Source: an uncultured Flavobacteriaceae bacterium (GTDB lineage: Bacteria; Bacteroidota; Bacteroidia; Flavobacteriales; Flavobacteriaceae). Taken from it: a stretch of 64,000 bases of DNA. The notes under the pieces were generated by a model. It did not search any database and was not told the origin of the DNA. It saw nothing but the letters and a program-made list of their open reading frames with translations. The translations under genes were made by a program, and so were the position numbers. Location of the stretch: NCBI GenBank assembly GCA_947502495.1, contig CANNAC010000004.1, positions 62,001 to 126,000 on the forward strand. Reading direction: 5' to 3'. Each line of letters begins with the position of its first letter. Positions within the stretch are counted from its first letter, which is position 1. Positions 9,522 to 15,200 of this stretch are shown one piece after another.

Positions 9522-9584
9522 ATGAAAAACAATACCTTAAATATTATTTCTAAGAAGCATTCGATGTTTAATCTCGAAGGCTAG
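9522..9584 (+). CDS. Putative 20-residue leader peptide
   Basis: A 20-codon ORF (MKNNTLNIISKK...HSMFNLEG, TAG stop) begins a few bases after a predicted promoter start. Its TAG stop (9582-9584) opens the sequence TAGAACG, which is complementary to CGTTCTA at 9613-9619, the ascending arm of the following terminator. A ribosome at the stop codon would cover this sequence and favour the terminator. This is the classic geometry of a transcription attenuator. Translation is not proven: the peptide is too short for coding statistics, and the unit could instead be a non-coding small RNA. Confidence 0.35.
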   Translation: MKNNTLNIISKKHSMFNLEG

Positions 9585-9607
9585 AACGTATATATAAATT
9601 AATATTT

Positions 9608-9640
9608 AAAAGCGTTCTATTTATATAGAACGCTTTTTTT
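9608..9640 (+). terminator. Strong terminator closing the mini-ORF unit (possible attenuator)
   Basis: 13-bp perfect stem AAAAGCGTTCTAT / ATAGAACGCTTTT (9608-9620 with 9625-9637), four-base loop, and a T-run to 9640. No annotated plus-strand gene ends upstream: the gene to the left runs leftward from 9273. The terminator therefore belongs to the short transcript starting near 9517. The upstream TAGAACG at 9582-9588 can pair with CGTTCTA of the stem as an alternative fold. Confidence 0.85.
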
Positions 9641-9773
9641 ATACCTGTAATAAAATGAATTTTTTAAAACTGATTTCGATTAATGCCAATAAGAATACAC
9701 GTATTTATATGTGTAGTAAGTTGTTTATTGTCCAATATCAGAGCTTTTAAAATTAGTTAAAACTTAAATTTTT

Positions 9774-9812
9774 AATCCCTTTGATTTCATTATAAATCAA
9801 AGGGATTTTTTT
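9774..9812 (+). terminator. Second strong terminator immediately before the YitT gene
   Basis: 14-bp perfect stem AATCCCTTTGATTT / AAATCAAAGGGATT (9774-9787 with 9794-9807), six-base loop, T-run to 9812. It sits only 12 bases ahead of the ATG at 9825, so it would end any transcript from the left and overlap the expected 5' leader of the next gene. A 31-codon ORF at 9655-9750 precedes it, but I cannot support that as coding. Confidence 0.8.
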
Positions 9813-9824
9813 ATACCCAGTATT

Positions 9825-10682
9825 ATGAAAAAAAGAATCGAATTATTATTAAAAAACGAGCAAGTACTTACCGAACTTAAAAGCTATACCTATGTTATGC
9901 TAGGTTCTTTTGTGTTGTCTGTAGCCTATGTGGTTTTTATTATACCGCATAATATTGTGCCAGGAGGAATTTTAGGTTTGAGTATTGTTATTAATAAGCT
10001 TACCGGAATGTCTATTGGTTTGGTAGCACTACTTATTAATATTCCTTTGTTGCTTTGGGGAACAAAAGTACTTGGTAGAAAAACAGGAATTAAAACTGCT
10101 TTTTCTATGGTATTGGTATCTTTTTATATTGATGTTTTTTCAAAATTCTCAGGAAATAAAATATTTGTAGAAGATGTTTTATTGTCTTCTATATTTGGAG
10201 GTGTAATCGTTGGTTTTTCTGTTTTTATGGTTATGAAAGCTGGAGCAACAACCGGAGGAAATGATATCTTGGTTCGAATTTTGGCAACAAAAATAAAGCT
10301 TCCGTATAGCAAACTTATTTTAATGGTAGATGGTGTTGTTATTTTCTTCGGAATTCTAGTTTTTGAAGACTTTACCATGGCAGCATATAGTATTGCGGCA
10401 ATTATCGCAATTAGTAAAACCATTGCTTATTATATAAAACAATCGACCACACATATGACGGTTTTTGTGTTTTCAAAAAAGAACTTACGCATTCAAGAAG
10501 CTTTTTTAAAACATAAAGATTATACCAAAACGATCTTTAAATTGATTCATCACGATTCTCAAGGGAAGCTCATTTTAATTACTAAAAACACCAAACAATT
10601 AGAAGCTATTAAAGCAGTGGTTTATAAAGTAGATGCAAAAGCAGATATTAGTGTTTTAGAATCGAATACAGCATCTATTTAA
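9825..10682 (+). CDS. YitT family membrane protein (DUF161 + DUF2179)
   Basis: 285 residues. Five or six hydrophobic segments fill residues 20 to about 205, with the family-typical glycine motifs IIPHNIVPGGILGLSIVIN and KAGATTGGNDILVRIL. A soluble C-terminal DUF2179-like domain follows (VFVFSKKNLRIQEAFL ... LILITKNTKQLEAIKAVV), probably cytosolic. The family is widespread in Firmicutes and Bacteroidota, with no established transport substrate. Its leader contains a strong terminator hairpin directly before the start codon, so its expression may be conditional, or its promoter may lie in or just after the hairpin. Confidence 0.92.
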   Translation: MKKRIELLLKNEQVLTELKSYTYVMLGSFVLSVAYVVFIIPHNIVPGGILGLSIVINKLTGMSIGLVALLINIPLLLWGTKVLGRKTGIKTAFSMVLVSFYIDVFSKFSGNKIFVEDVLLSSIFGGVIVGFSVFMVMKAGATTGGNDILVRILATKIKLPYSKLILMVDGVVIFFGILVFEDFTMAAYSIAAIIAISKTIAYYIKQSTTHMTVFVFSKKNLRIQEAFLKHKDYTKTIFKLIHHDSQGKLILITKNTKQLEAIKAVVYKVDAKADISVLESNTASI

Positions 10683-10727
10683 AACAAATAGAGAGGTAAA
10701 TAGATAAGTAAGTAGGAAAGAAAATGT

Positions 10728-10767
10728 AAAAGTAGAATCACTTTTTAATAGAAGTGGTTTTACTTTT
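10728..10767. terminator. Bidirectional terminator between yitT-like and dus genes
   Basis: A 16-base arm AAAAGTAGAATCACTT pairs with AAGTGGTTTTACTTTT across an 8-base loop, with two G-U pairs in plus-strand RNA. A- and T-rich flanks allow use from either side. The right arm includes the stop codon of the convergent dus gene. Confidence 0.75.
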
Positions 10768-11707
10768 CTTTATTTAAAACCTCTTTTACTGCTTGTCTAT
10801 ATTTTACAGGATTACCAGCTTTTTTAATCGCTTTATATGTTTTTTGCGGATTGGAAAACGACTGCGAAAAGAATTCCCAAAAGCCAAGCATCTTCATTTT
10901 TATTGGTGTAGGACCAGAAAGATATTCGTCATATTGCTGGTAAATGGTGTCGTGAAATTCAGAAAAAATCTCCCATCTATTTTTAGGATATTCGGTCGTG
11001 TTATTTTTAATCATACTTGGTAAAAAAGGATCTGCTATTAAACCACGACCAATCATAAAATGATCAATACTAGGAAAACGAGCTTCCATTTTCTTAAAAG
11101 CGTTTACACTAGTGATATCTCCGTTGTAGTATAATTTGTGTTTGGTACTTGGTATGCAACGTTCAAAAGCATCTAAATCTACAGGGCCTTTATACAGCTG
11201 CTTGCCAATTCGGGCATGAATGGCAATATTTTTAAGCGGATACTTATCTAGAATAGGGAAGGTGTATAAAATTTCTTCGGAATGGTCATATCCCATTCTC
11301 ATTTTCATAGAAATGGTAATGTCGGTTTCGTCGTGTGCTCTTTTTAAAATCTCGTCAATCTTTGTCGGATTGCAAATTAATCCAGAACCCATTCCCGATT
11401 TGGTAACCATTGGGTACGGGCAACCCAAATTCCAATTCAGCTCTTTGTATCCTAAACTTTGCACGTATTTTATAACAAACAAAAACTCATCGGCATCATT
11501 GGTCATTACCTGCGGGATCACCTCTAAAGTGGTATTGTTTTCCGGTTGTAAATCTAATTGATAGGATTGCTTGATTTTCAACTTGCCGTTTAGTCTAATA
11601 TAAGGCGCGTAAAAAGTATCAATACCTCCAAAATAATGATGAAATGCATTACGAAACCTAAAGTCTGTAAAGCCTTGTAAAGGCGAAGAAAGTAGTGTTG
11701 TACTCAT
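10760..11707 (-). CDS. dus: tRNA-dihydrouridine synthase
   Basis: 315 residues, FMN-dependent TIM-barrel enzyme reducing uridine to dihydrouridine in tRNA D-loops. Signature pieces are LLSSPLQGFTDFRFR at the N-terminus, NWNLGCPYPMVTKSGMGSGL with the catalytic Cys96, MRMGYD, AIHAR and the phosphate-binding MIGRGLIADPFL. The length is normal. Which of the Dus subfamilies it belongs to, and hence which uridines it modifies, cannot be settled by eye. It is monocistronic, convergent with the YitT gene, with a -7 box shortly upstream on the minus strand. Confidence 0.93.
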   Translation of the reverse strand: MSTTLLSSPLQGFTDFRFRNAFHHYFGGIDTFYAPYIRLNGKLKIKQSYQLDLQPENNTTLEVIPQVMTNDADEFLFVIKYVQSLGYKELNWNLGCPYPMVTKSGMGSGLICNPTKIDEILKRAHDETDITISMKMRMGYDHSEEILYTFPILDKYPLKNIAIHARIGKQLYKGPVDLDAFERCIPSTKHKLYYNGDITSVNAFKKMEARFPSIDHFMIGRGLIADPFLPSMIKNNTTEYPKNRWEIFSEFHDTIYQQYDEYLSGPTPIKMKMLGFWEFFSQSFSNPQKTYKAIKKAGNPVKYRQAVKEVLNKEK

Positions 11708-11722
11708 AGTTTATGCTTGCCG

Positions 11723-11730
11723 CAAATATA
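11723..11730 (-). promoter_or_regulatory. -7 promoter box for dus
   Basis: Minus-strand TATATTTG, an exact TAnnTTTG match, 15 bases upstream of the dus ATG. No clear -33 TTG at the expected distance. Confidence 0.5.
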
Positions 11731-12067
11731 AGCGAATAGTTTTTGTTTTATCGTTGTGTTTTAAAGTTTCATTGCATGTGTTTGTAAATGGCTTTTTGGT
11801 TGTGTCTTTATTTTTAAAATATTGACTTGTAGTTGTTTGTGTACGTGTGTATGTTGGGCGATAACTAGCGTTTCCTTGTCAATCTGACATTTAATTAAAT
11901 GAAAAAATGGCAATAATTCTGAAAATTTGACAGAAATACTCCGCATTGCAATACGTTTTTTTGTTTCTAAATACGAATAATTCATTTTGGTATTTTATTT
12001 GTAATTATACTATCGAAATCGTAAGTATTTCAAATTTGAAATAATGTTTAATTTAAATTTTTTAATT
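11731..12067. other. Intergenic region between divergent dus and hsp20 genes
   Basis: About 340 AT-rich bases. A 74-codon minus-strand ORF is open at 11761-11985 but has no family features, and I treat it as chance. The right-hand part must hold the hsp20 promoter. A TTG at about 11987 followed 18 bases later by TACTATCG is the best but weak candidate. I see no CIRCE-type inverted repeat. Confidence 0.4.
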
Positions 12068-12544
12068 ATGAGCAATTTAGTTAATGTTCCTAAAAACGGA
12101 AGTTTAGCAAACACCAATTCAAATGCAAACTTCCCAACATTGTCCAATTGGATAGAGGATATCTTTAATAGAGATCTTCCTTCAGTATTTACTTCTAATT
12201 TTAATACTGGAATTACTTTACCAAAAGTAAATATCAAAGAAACAGCCGATGCTTTTATGGTAGAAATGGCAGTTCCAGGTCTTAAAAAATCAGATTTCCA
12301 TCTGGATTTGGATAATCAAGTTTTATCTATTTCTACAGAGACAAAGGATGAAAAAGAGGTGAAAGAAGAAAATTTTACGCGTAGAGAGTTTGGTTACTCT
12401 TCGTTTAAAAGAACTTTTACGCTTCCCGAAAGTGTAAATGATGAAAAAATTGATGCGAACTATAAAGACGGCATTTTAAGTGTGCTTCTTCCAAAAAAAG
12501 AAGAGGCAAAACAAAAGCCCGCAAGAAGCATTAAAGTTAGCTAA
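12068..12544 (+). CDS. Small heat-shock protein, Hsp20/alpha-crystallin family
   Basis: 158 residues from the ATG at 12068 (MSNLVNVPKNG), preferred over an in-frame ATG 24 bases upstream because it matches the short polar N-terminus of flavobacterial homologues. The alpha-crystallin domain covers about residues 50-150: PKVNIKETADAFMVEMAVPG, then LSISTETKDE, a charged loop, GYSSFKRTFTLPESV and the diagnostic YKDGILSVLLPK (A-x-x-x-n-G-v-L). ATP-independent holdase that keeps unfolding proteins soluble in the cytosol. A hairpin follows at 12574. Confidence 0.96.
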   Translation: MSNLVNVPKNGSLANTNSNANFPTLSNWIEDIFNRDLPSVFTSNFNTGITLPKVNIKETADAFMVEMAVPGLKKSDFHLDLDNQVLSISTETKDEKEVKEENFTRREFGYSSFKRTFTLPESVNDEKIDANYKDGILSVLLPKKEEAKQKPARSIKVS

Positions 12545-12573
12545 TCTATCTTTTCATTTTAGCGTGTAATGTT

Positions 12574-12608
12574 AAGAATATGGGGCTGATTTTTCAGCCT
12601 CATTCTTA
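12574..12608 (+). terminator. Terminator of hsp20
   Basis: Stem AAGAATaTGgGGCTGA / TCAGCCtCATTCTT with one bulge around a TTTT loop. The T-run after the stem is weak (TATC), so efficiency is uncertain. Confidence 0.55.
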
Positions 12609-12638
12609 TCCGTAAATTTTAACGAATTAAAAAACAAT

Positions 12639-12905
12639 ATGGTTATGCCAAGAAAATTTAAACCTGGAGATTGGGTAAAAGTTAAAGGCAAGCTTACCGC
12701 TCCAAAAATGCAAGTGATCCAATATGTTCCGAAAAAAGATAGGCTTTTTGGTATGGTTAATACCGATCGTTATTTGGAATGTGTTTGGTATAAAAATGGG
12801 GAACGAAAATTAAAAGTGTATCACCAAAACAAATTGATTAGAGTGGTAGAAACTGGTGGTTTATTCCAAACATTTATTCCCAGCCCTAAATTAAGTATAA
12901 CTTAA
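12639..12905 (+). CDS. Small DUF2158/YodC-like protein
   Basis: 88 residues. FKPGDWVKVKGKLTAPKM, then LECVWYKNGERKLKVYHQN and LIRVV, resemble the DUF2158 family (short SH3-like barrel proteins of the pattern GD-V-L-K-gGP-M-tV ... C-W-F). Such proteins are cytosolic and uncharacterised. A second in-frame Met two codons later (MPRKFK) is an equally good start. The next gene begins 9 bases after its stop, suggesting co-transcription with the lipoprotein at 12914. Confidence 0.75.
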   Translation: MVMPRKFKPGDWVKVKGKLTAPKMQVIQYVPKKDRLFGMVNTDRYLECVWYKNGERKLKVYHQNKLIRVVETGGLFQTFIPSPKLSIT

Positions 12906-12913
12906 AATCTAAA

Positions 12914-13390
12914 GTGATGAAAAAATATGTTTTATTATGTATGGTTGGTTTGTTAAGTGTTGGTTGCAGCGGACAACATACAGATACAGATACAAAGGAA
13001 GAGAAGCTCGTAGAGCAGCCAAAAGGTTCTTGGAAAGTAGATAAAGAGTTTGATGAAAACGGTAATTTAGTGAGATATGACAGTATTTATTCTTGGTCTT
13101 CTAGTAATACCTACGATAAGCTTTCATCGTCAGCAAGGGATAGCCTGACGCAATCTTTTAAATCCAAATTTTTTAGAAATTTTTCAGAGTTTGAAAATCA
13201 AGGATTTGAGGCTGTTTTTTCTCCAGATTCTCTTTTTAGCAAACGTTTCTTTATCGATGATTTTTTCGTAAGTCCTTTTGGTGCTGACTTTATGGATATC
13301 GATAAAATAAGACAGCAAATGACTGCAAGACAGAAGAAATTTTTAGAAAAATATCAGTCGCAATTAATCCAACCTGAAGACGAAAACTAA
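12914..13390 (+). CDS. Small lipoprotein of unknown function
   Basis: 158 residues (157 if the second ATG at 12917 is used). It has a lipoprotein signal peptide with lipobox LLSVGC, then an acidic, Ser- and Lys-rich mature chain. It contains WKVDKEFDENGNLVRYDSIYSWSS, the DENGN...YDS pattern seen in secreted flavobacterial proteins, and a Phe-rich central part. No catalytic motif. Likely anchored in the periplasm or on the outer membrane. The stop codon lies in the loop of a strong terminator. Confidence 0.8.
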   Translation: MMKKYVLLCMVGLLSVGCSGQHTDTDTKEEKLVEQPKGSWKVDKEFDENGNLVRYDSIYSWSSSNTYDKLSSSARDSLTQSFKSKFFRNFSEFENQGFEAVFSPDSLFSKRFFIDDFFVSPFGADFMDIDKIRQQMTARQKKFLEKYQSQLIQPEDEN

Positions 13391-13410
13391 ATAGTTTTCG
13401 TCTTTTTTTT
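13379..13410 (+). terminator. Terminator overlapping the lipoprotein stop codon
   Basis: 9-bp stem GACGAAAAC / GTTTTCGTC with loop TAAATA, which contains the TAA stop, followed by eight T. Confidence 0.9.
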
Positions 13411-13545
13411 ATGCATTGGGTTTTGAAAGTTTCGTTTACGATTTTGGGTATGATTAGTAGTGTGTTTATGTGGAGGATTTTCCGTAGGAAAATCAGATGA
13501 ACCAAATTGTACTTTTCTTTATTTTTTTACCGTGTTAGGCATCTT

Positions 13546-14205
13546 TTATTTCACTTCAAATTTTTTCTTGTTAATTACCTTCTCCCTTATTTCTACAGCA
13601 GAAAAAGATAACTTGAACTGATCTGTTTCCATGGAGTATTTTAAATAGGGTCTTTTAGCAAATTGATAAAATGTGTTTAAAAAGAATTCGTTGTGTTTTG
13701 AAAACAATTGAGGATCAATTTCTGGACTATCCAAACTGTAGCAATAATTTAAAGTTACATCTACGTTCTTTTTTTTCCAAATAGTTTTGTATTCATAACA
13801 TGCGCAATCTAAGCCCATTATTATCTCATTATCTATTTTTCTTTTACTTAAAAATTGTAAAGAATTAGTTGTTACATCTAGTTTCTTTCTTATTCCAATT
13901 TCTTTGTTAGTGAAAATTAAAAGTCCTTTATTTGCTTTATAATATTGAGAGTCATTACCATTTTCGGCACTATTTAAATGTTGCCTTTTGAAATCACCAG
14001 TTTTAGAATAAAACATAATTAAACTGTCTCCATATCTGTCATCCAATGTTTTTTGTTGATTTTTAGGCGATTTTTGAGTAGTTGTAATTGTAGTAGTAAA
14101 TTTTATTTCACCTTCAAAACTCGTTGAAGATTTCATTGCAGAACTTGTTTGGGGGGATTTGCAACCTGATAATATTAAAAGAGTTAATAGTAAGAATATT
14201 TTCAT
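13546..14205 (-). CDS. Lipoprotein of unknown function
   Basis: 219 residues with a lipobox (LLILSGCKS) after a short signal peptide. The mature chain is mostly predicted beta, with segments such as FEGEIKFTTTITT, DSLIMFYSKTGDF and the mid-protein MGLDCACYEYKTIWKKKNV, which places two Cys close together. It resembles, but I cannot prove membership of, the GLPGLI/DUF4412-like secreted proteins that begin GEI-y. It is monocistronic. A short sequence upstream of it (14243-14292) recurs upstream of the orphan gene at 49170. Confidence 0.75.
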   Translation of the reverse strand: MKIFLLLTLLILSGCKSPQTSSAMKSSTSFEGEIKFTTTITTTQKSPKNQQKTLDDRYGDSLIMFYSKTGDFKRQHLNSAENGNDSQYYKANKGLLIFTNKEIGIRKKLDVTTNSLQFLSKRKIDNEIIMGLDCACYEYKTIWKKKNVDVTLNYCYSLDSPEIDPQLFSKHNEFFLNTFYQFAKRPYLKYSMETDQFKLSFSAVEIREKVINKKKFEVK

Positions 14206-14242
14206 ATAAGTATAATTGTATTTGTAGTTTTCGTTTTAATAA

Positions 14243-14292
14243 TCCGTTTAAAAATGTGAATTAATATAGTAGACGAAGTTAGCTTGTTTTTT
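14243..14292 (-). repeat. Shared 5'-flank element, copy 1
   Basis: About 50 bases upstream of a minus-strand orphan gene that align with 49750-49797. The shared core is CCGTTT, then AATG, GAA, AATA and an exact 13-base ACGAAGTTAGCTT followed by a T-run. Confidence 0.5.
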
Positions 14293-14310
14293 GATAAAGA
14301 TAAGTAATAA

Positions 14311-14338
14311 AAAAAAACACCTCGAAAGGTGTTTTTTT
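14311..14338. terminator. Terminator with CGAA loop downstream of the small secreted pair
   Basis: 12-bp stem AAAAAAACACCT / AGGTGTTTTTTT with a stable CGAA tetraloop. Serves the minus-strand genes ending at 14449. Its core CACCTCGAAAGGTG is identical to the terminator at 15094. Confidence 0.9.
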
Positions 14339-14386
14339 GTTTCCGCGAAAGCGAAGAAATTATAGTTTCCATGTATAAGATTTCCA

Positions 14387-14447
14387 CATGCTTTCTCCTC
14401 GAAATGCCAAAGAGATTGCCTTTTTCAAGGGGATTACACTTCGCTTA
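14387..14447. repeat. Interspersed 3'-flank repeat, copy 1
   Basis: Matches 15140-15200: the block ATGCCAAAGAGATT, one mismatch, then CCTTTTTCA, and a TTCGCTTA/TTTGCTTA end. Lies immediately downstream (minus strand) of the gene ending at 14449 and before a CGAA-loop hairpin. Confidence 0.7.
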
Positions 14448-14448
14448 T

Positions 14449-14631
14449 TTAATCTTTTTTATCTTGTTGTTCTGTTTGAACATGATTGTTGGTAACGTTT
14501 TTTTCTTCGTTATATATGCCGTTAGACATACCAATCATAAGTGCAGCAAGGATTAAAAAAAGTTTTCTTTTTATCCAATACGCACACTGCTTGGATTTCT
14601 CCAAGACGGTTTTATTTTTTTGTTTATACAT
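14449..14631 (-). CDS. Small single-span membrane protein
   Basis: 60 residues: a basic N-terminus, one hydrophobic helix (about 26-38, LFLILAALMIGM) and a polar Asn/Gln/Lys/Asp tail. It probably sits in the inner membrane with the tail outside. It follows the secreted protein gene 14696..15067 on the same strand after 65 bases, and a terminator lies beyond its repeat-containing 3' flank, so the two look like one operon. The function is unknown. Its reality rests on this context and a plausible topology, not on a recognised family. Confidence 0.55.
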   Translation of the reverse strand: MYKQKNKTVLEKSKQCAYWIKRKLFLILAALMIGMSNGIYNEEKNVTNNHVQTEQQDKKD

Positions 14632-14695
14632 TCTAGTAATGATAAAGGCTTATACATTTTTTTATCACGATACTAGCGCAGACAGTAAAACTGTT

Positions 14696-15067
14696 CTAGG
14701 CTATAATGTATAAACAGGAATAGGTATTGCTAGAACAAGTTCTTTGGTGTAAAAAAATACTTTGCGCTATTTTAGAATCTATCTTTTGATAAAGCGCTAT
14801 GCGTAATTTTAAAAGAATTGAGGTTTGTGTAGAATTCACATCGCGTAGCTTGCGAAATGCAATTCGTGCAATAGATGCTTTTTTAGAAAGTGTTTTTCGA
14901 CCATAAACATAAAGATTTGCATGTTTAAGGCTACTTTCTTTTCTGAAGTTTATAAAGGAAACTTGATACTGTTTATCTGAATGTATAGAAGCATATAAAG
15001 CACCTTCATTAACCGTTAAGCCAAAAATTAGCAAGAAGGAAATAAGATATTTTAGATGCTTTTTCAC
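14696..15067 (-). CDS. Secreted protein of unknown function
   Basis: 123 residues with a clear signal peptide (MKKHLKYLISFLLIFGLTVN, likely cleaved after YAS). The mature part is basic and helical, with a run of Arg/Lys and two Cys near the C-terminus. No family recognised. It appears to be the first gene of a pair with the small membrane protein 14449..14631. The CGAA-loop terminator upstream at 15094 separates it from htpG. Confidence 0.6.
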   Translation of the reverse strand: MKKHLKYLISFLLIFGLTVNEGALYASIHSDKQYQVSFINFRKESSLKHANLYVYGRKTLSKKASIARIAFRKLRDVNSTQTSILLKLRIALYQKIDSKIAQSIFLHQRTCSSNTYSCLYIIA

Positions 15068-15093
15068 TATATATACTGCTTCATTATTTAATG

Positions 15094-15121
15094 AAAAACC
15101 ACCTCGAAAGGTGGTTTTTTT
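15094..15121. terminator. Terminator with CGAA loop downstream of htpG
   Basis: 11-bp stem AAAAACCACCT / AGGTGGTTTTT, CGAA tetraloop and T-run. It lies beyond the repeat that abuts the htpG stop and is near-identical in core to the hairpin at 14311. Confidence 0.9.
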
Positions 15122-15139
15122 ATATGAAATTATTGAAAG

Positions 15140-15200
15140 ATTCCTGCCTTCGTAGGAATGCCAAAGAGATTCCCTTTTTCACAGGAATTTTGCTTTGCTT
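15140..15200. repeat. Interspersed 3'-flank repeat, copy 2
   Basis: GATTCCTGCCTTCGTAGGAAT hairpin-like start, then the block shared with 14387-14447. Touches the htpG stop codon on the minus strand. Confidence 0.7.

Noticed and set aside
9655-9750. 31-codon ORF before the second terminator as a coding gene
   Set aside because: No promoter match, no recognisable family and codon content consistent with AT-rich chance. Kept only as a remark in the attenuator finding.
11761-11985. 74-codon minus-strand ORF upstream of hsp20
   Set aside because: Polar, His/Gln-rich, no family features, no start signal, and it lies in the promoter region between divergent genes. Treated as chance.
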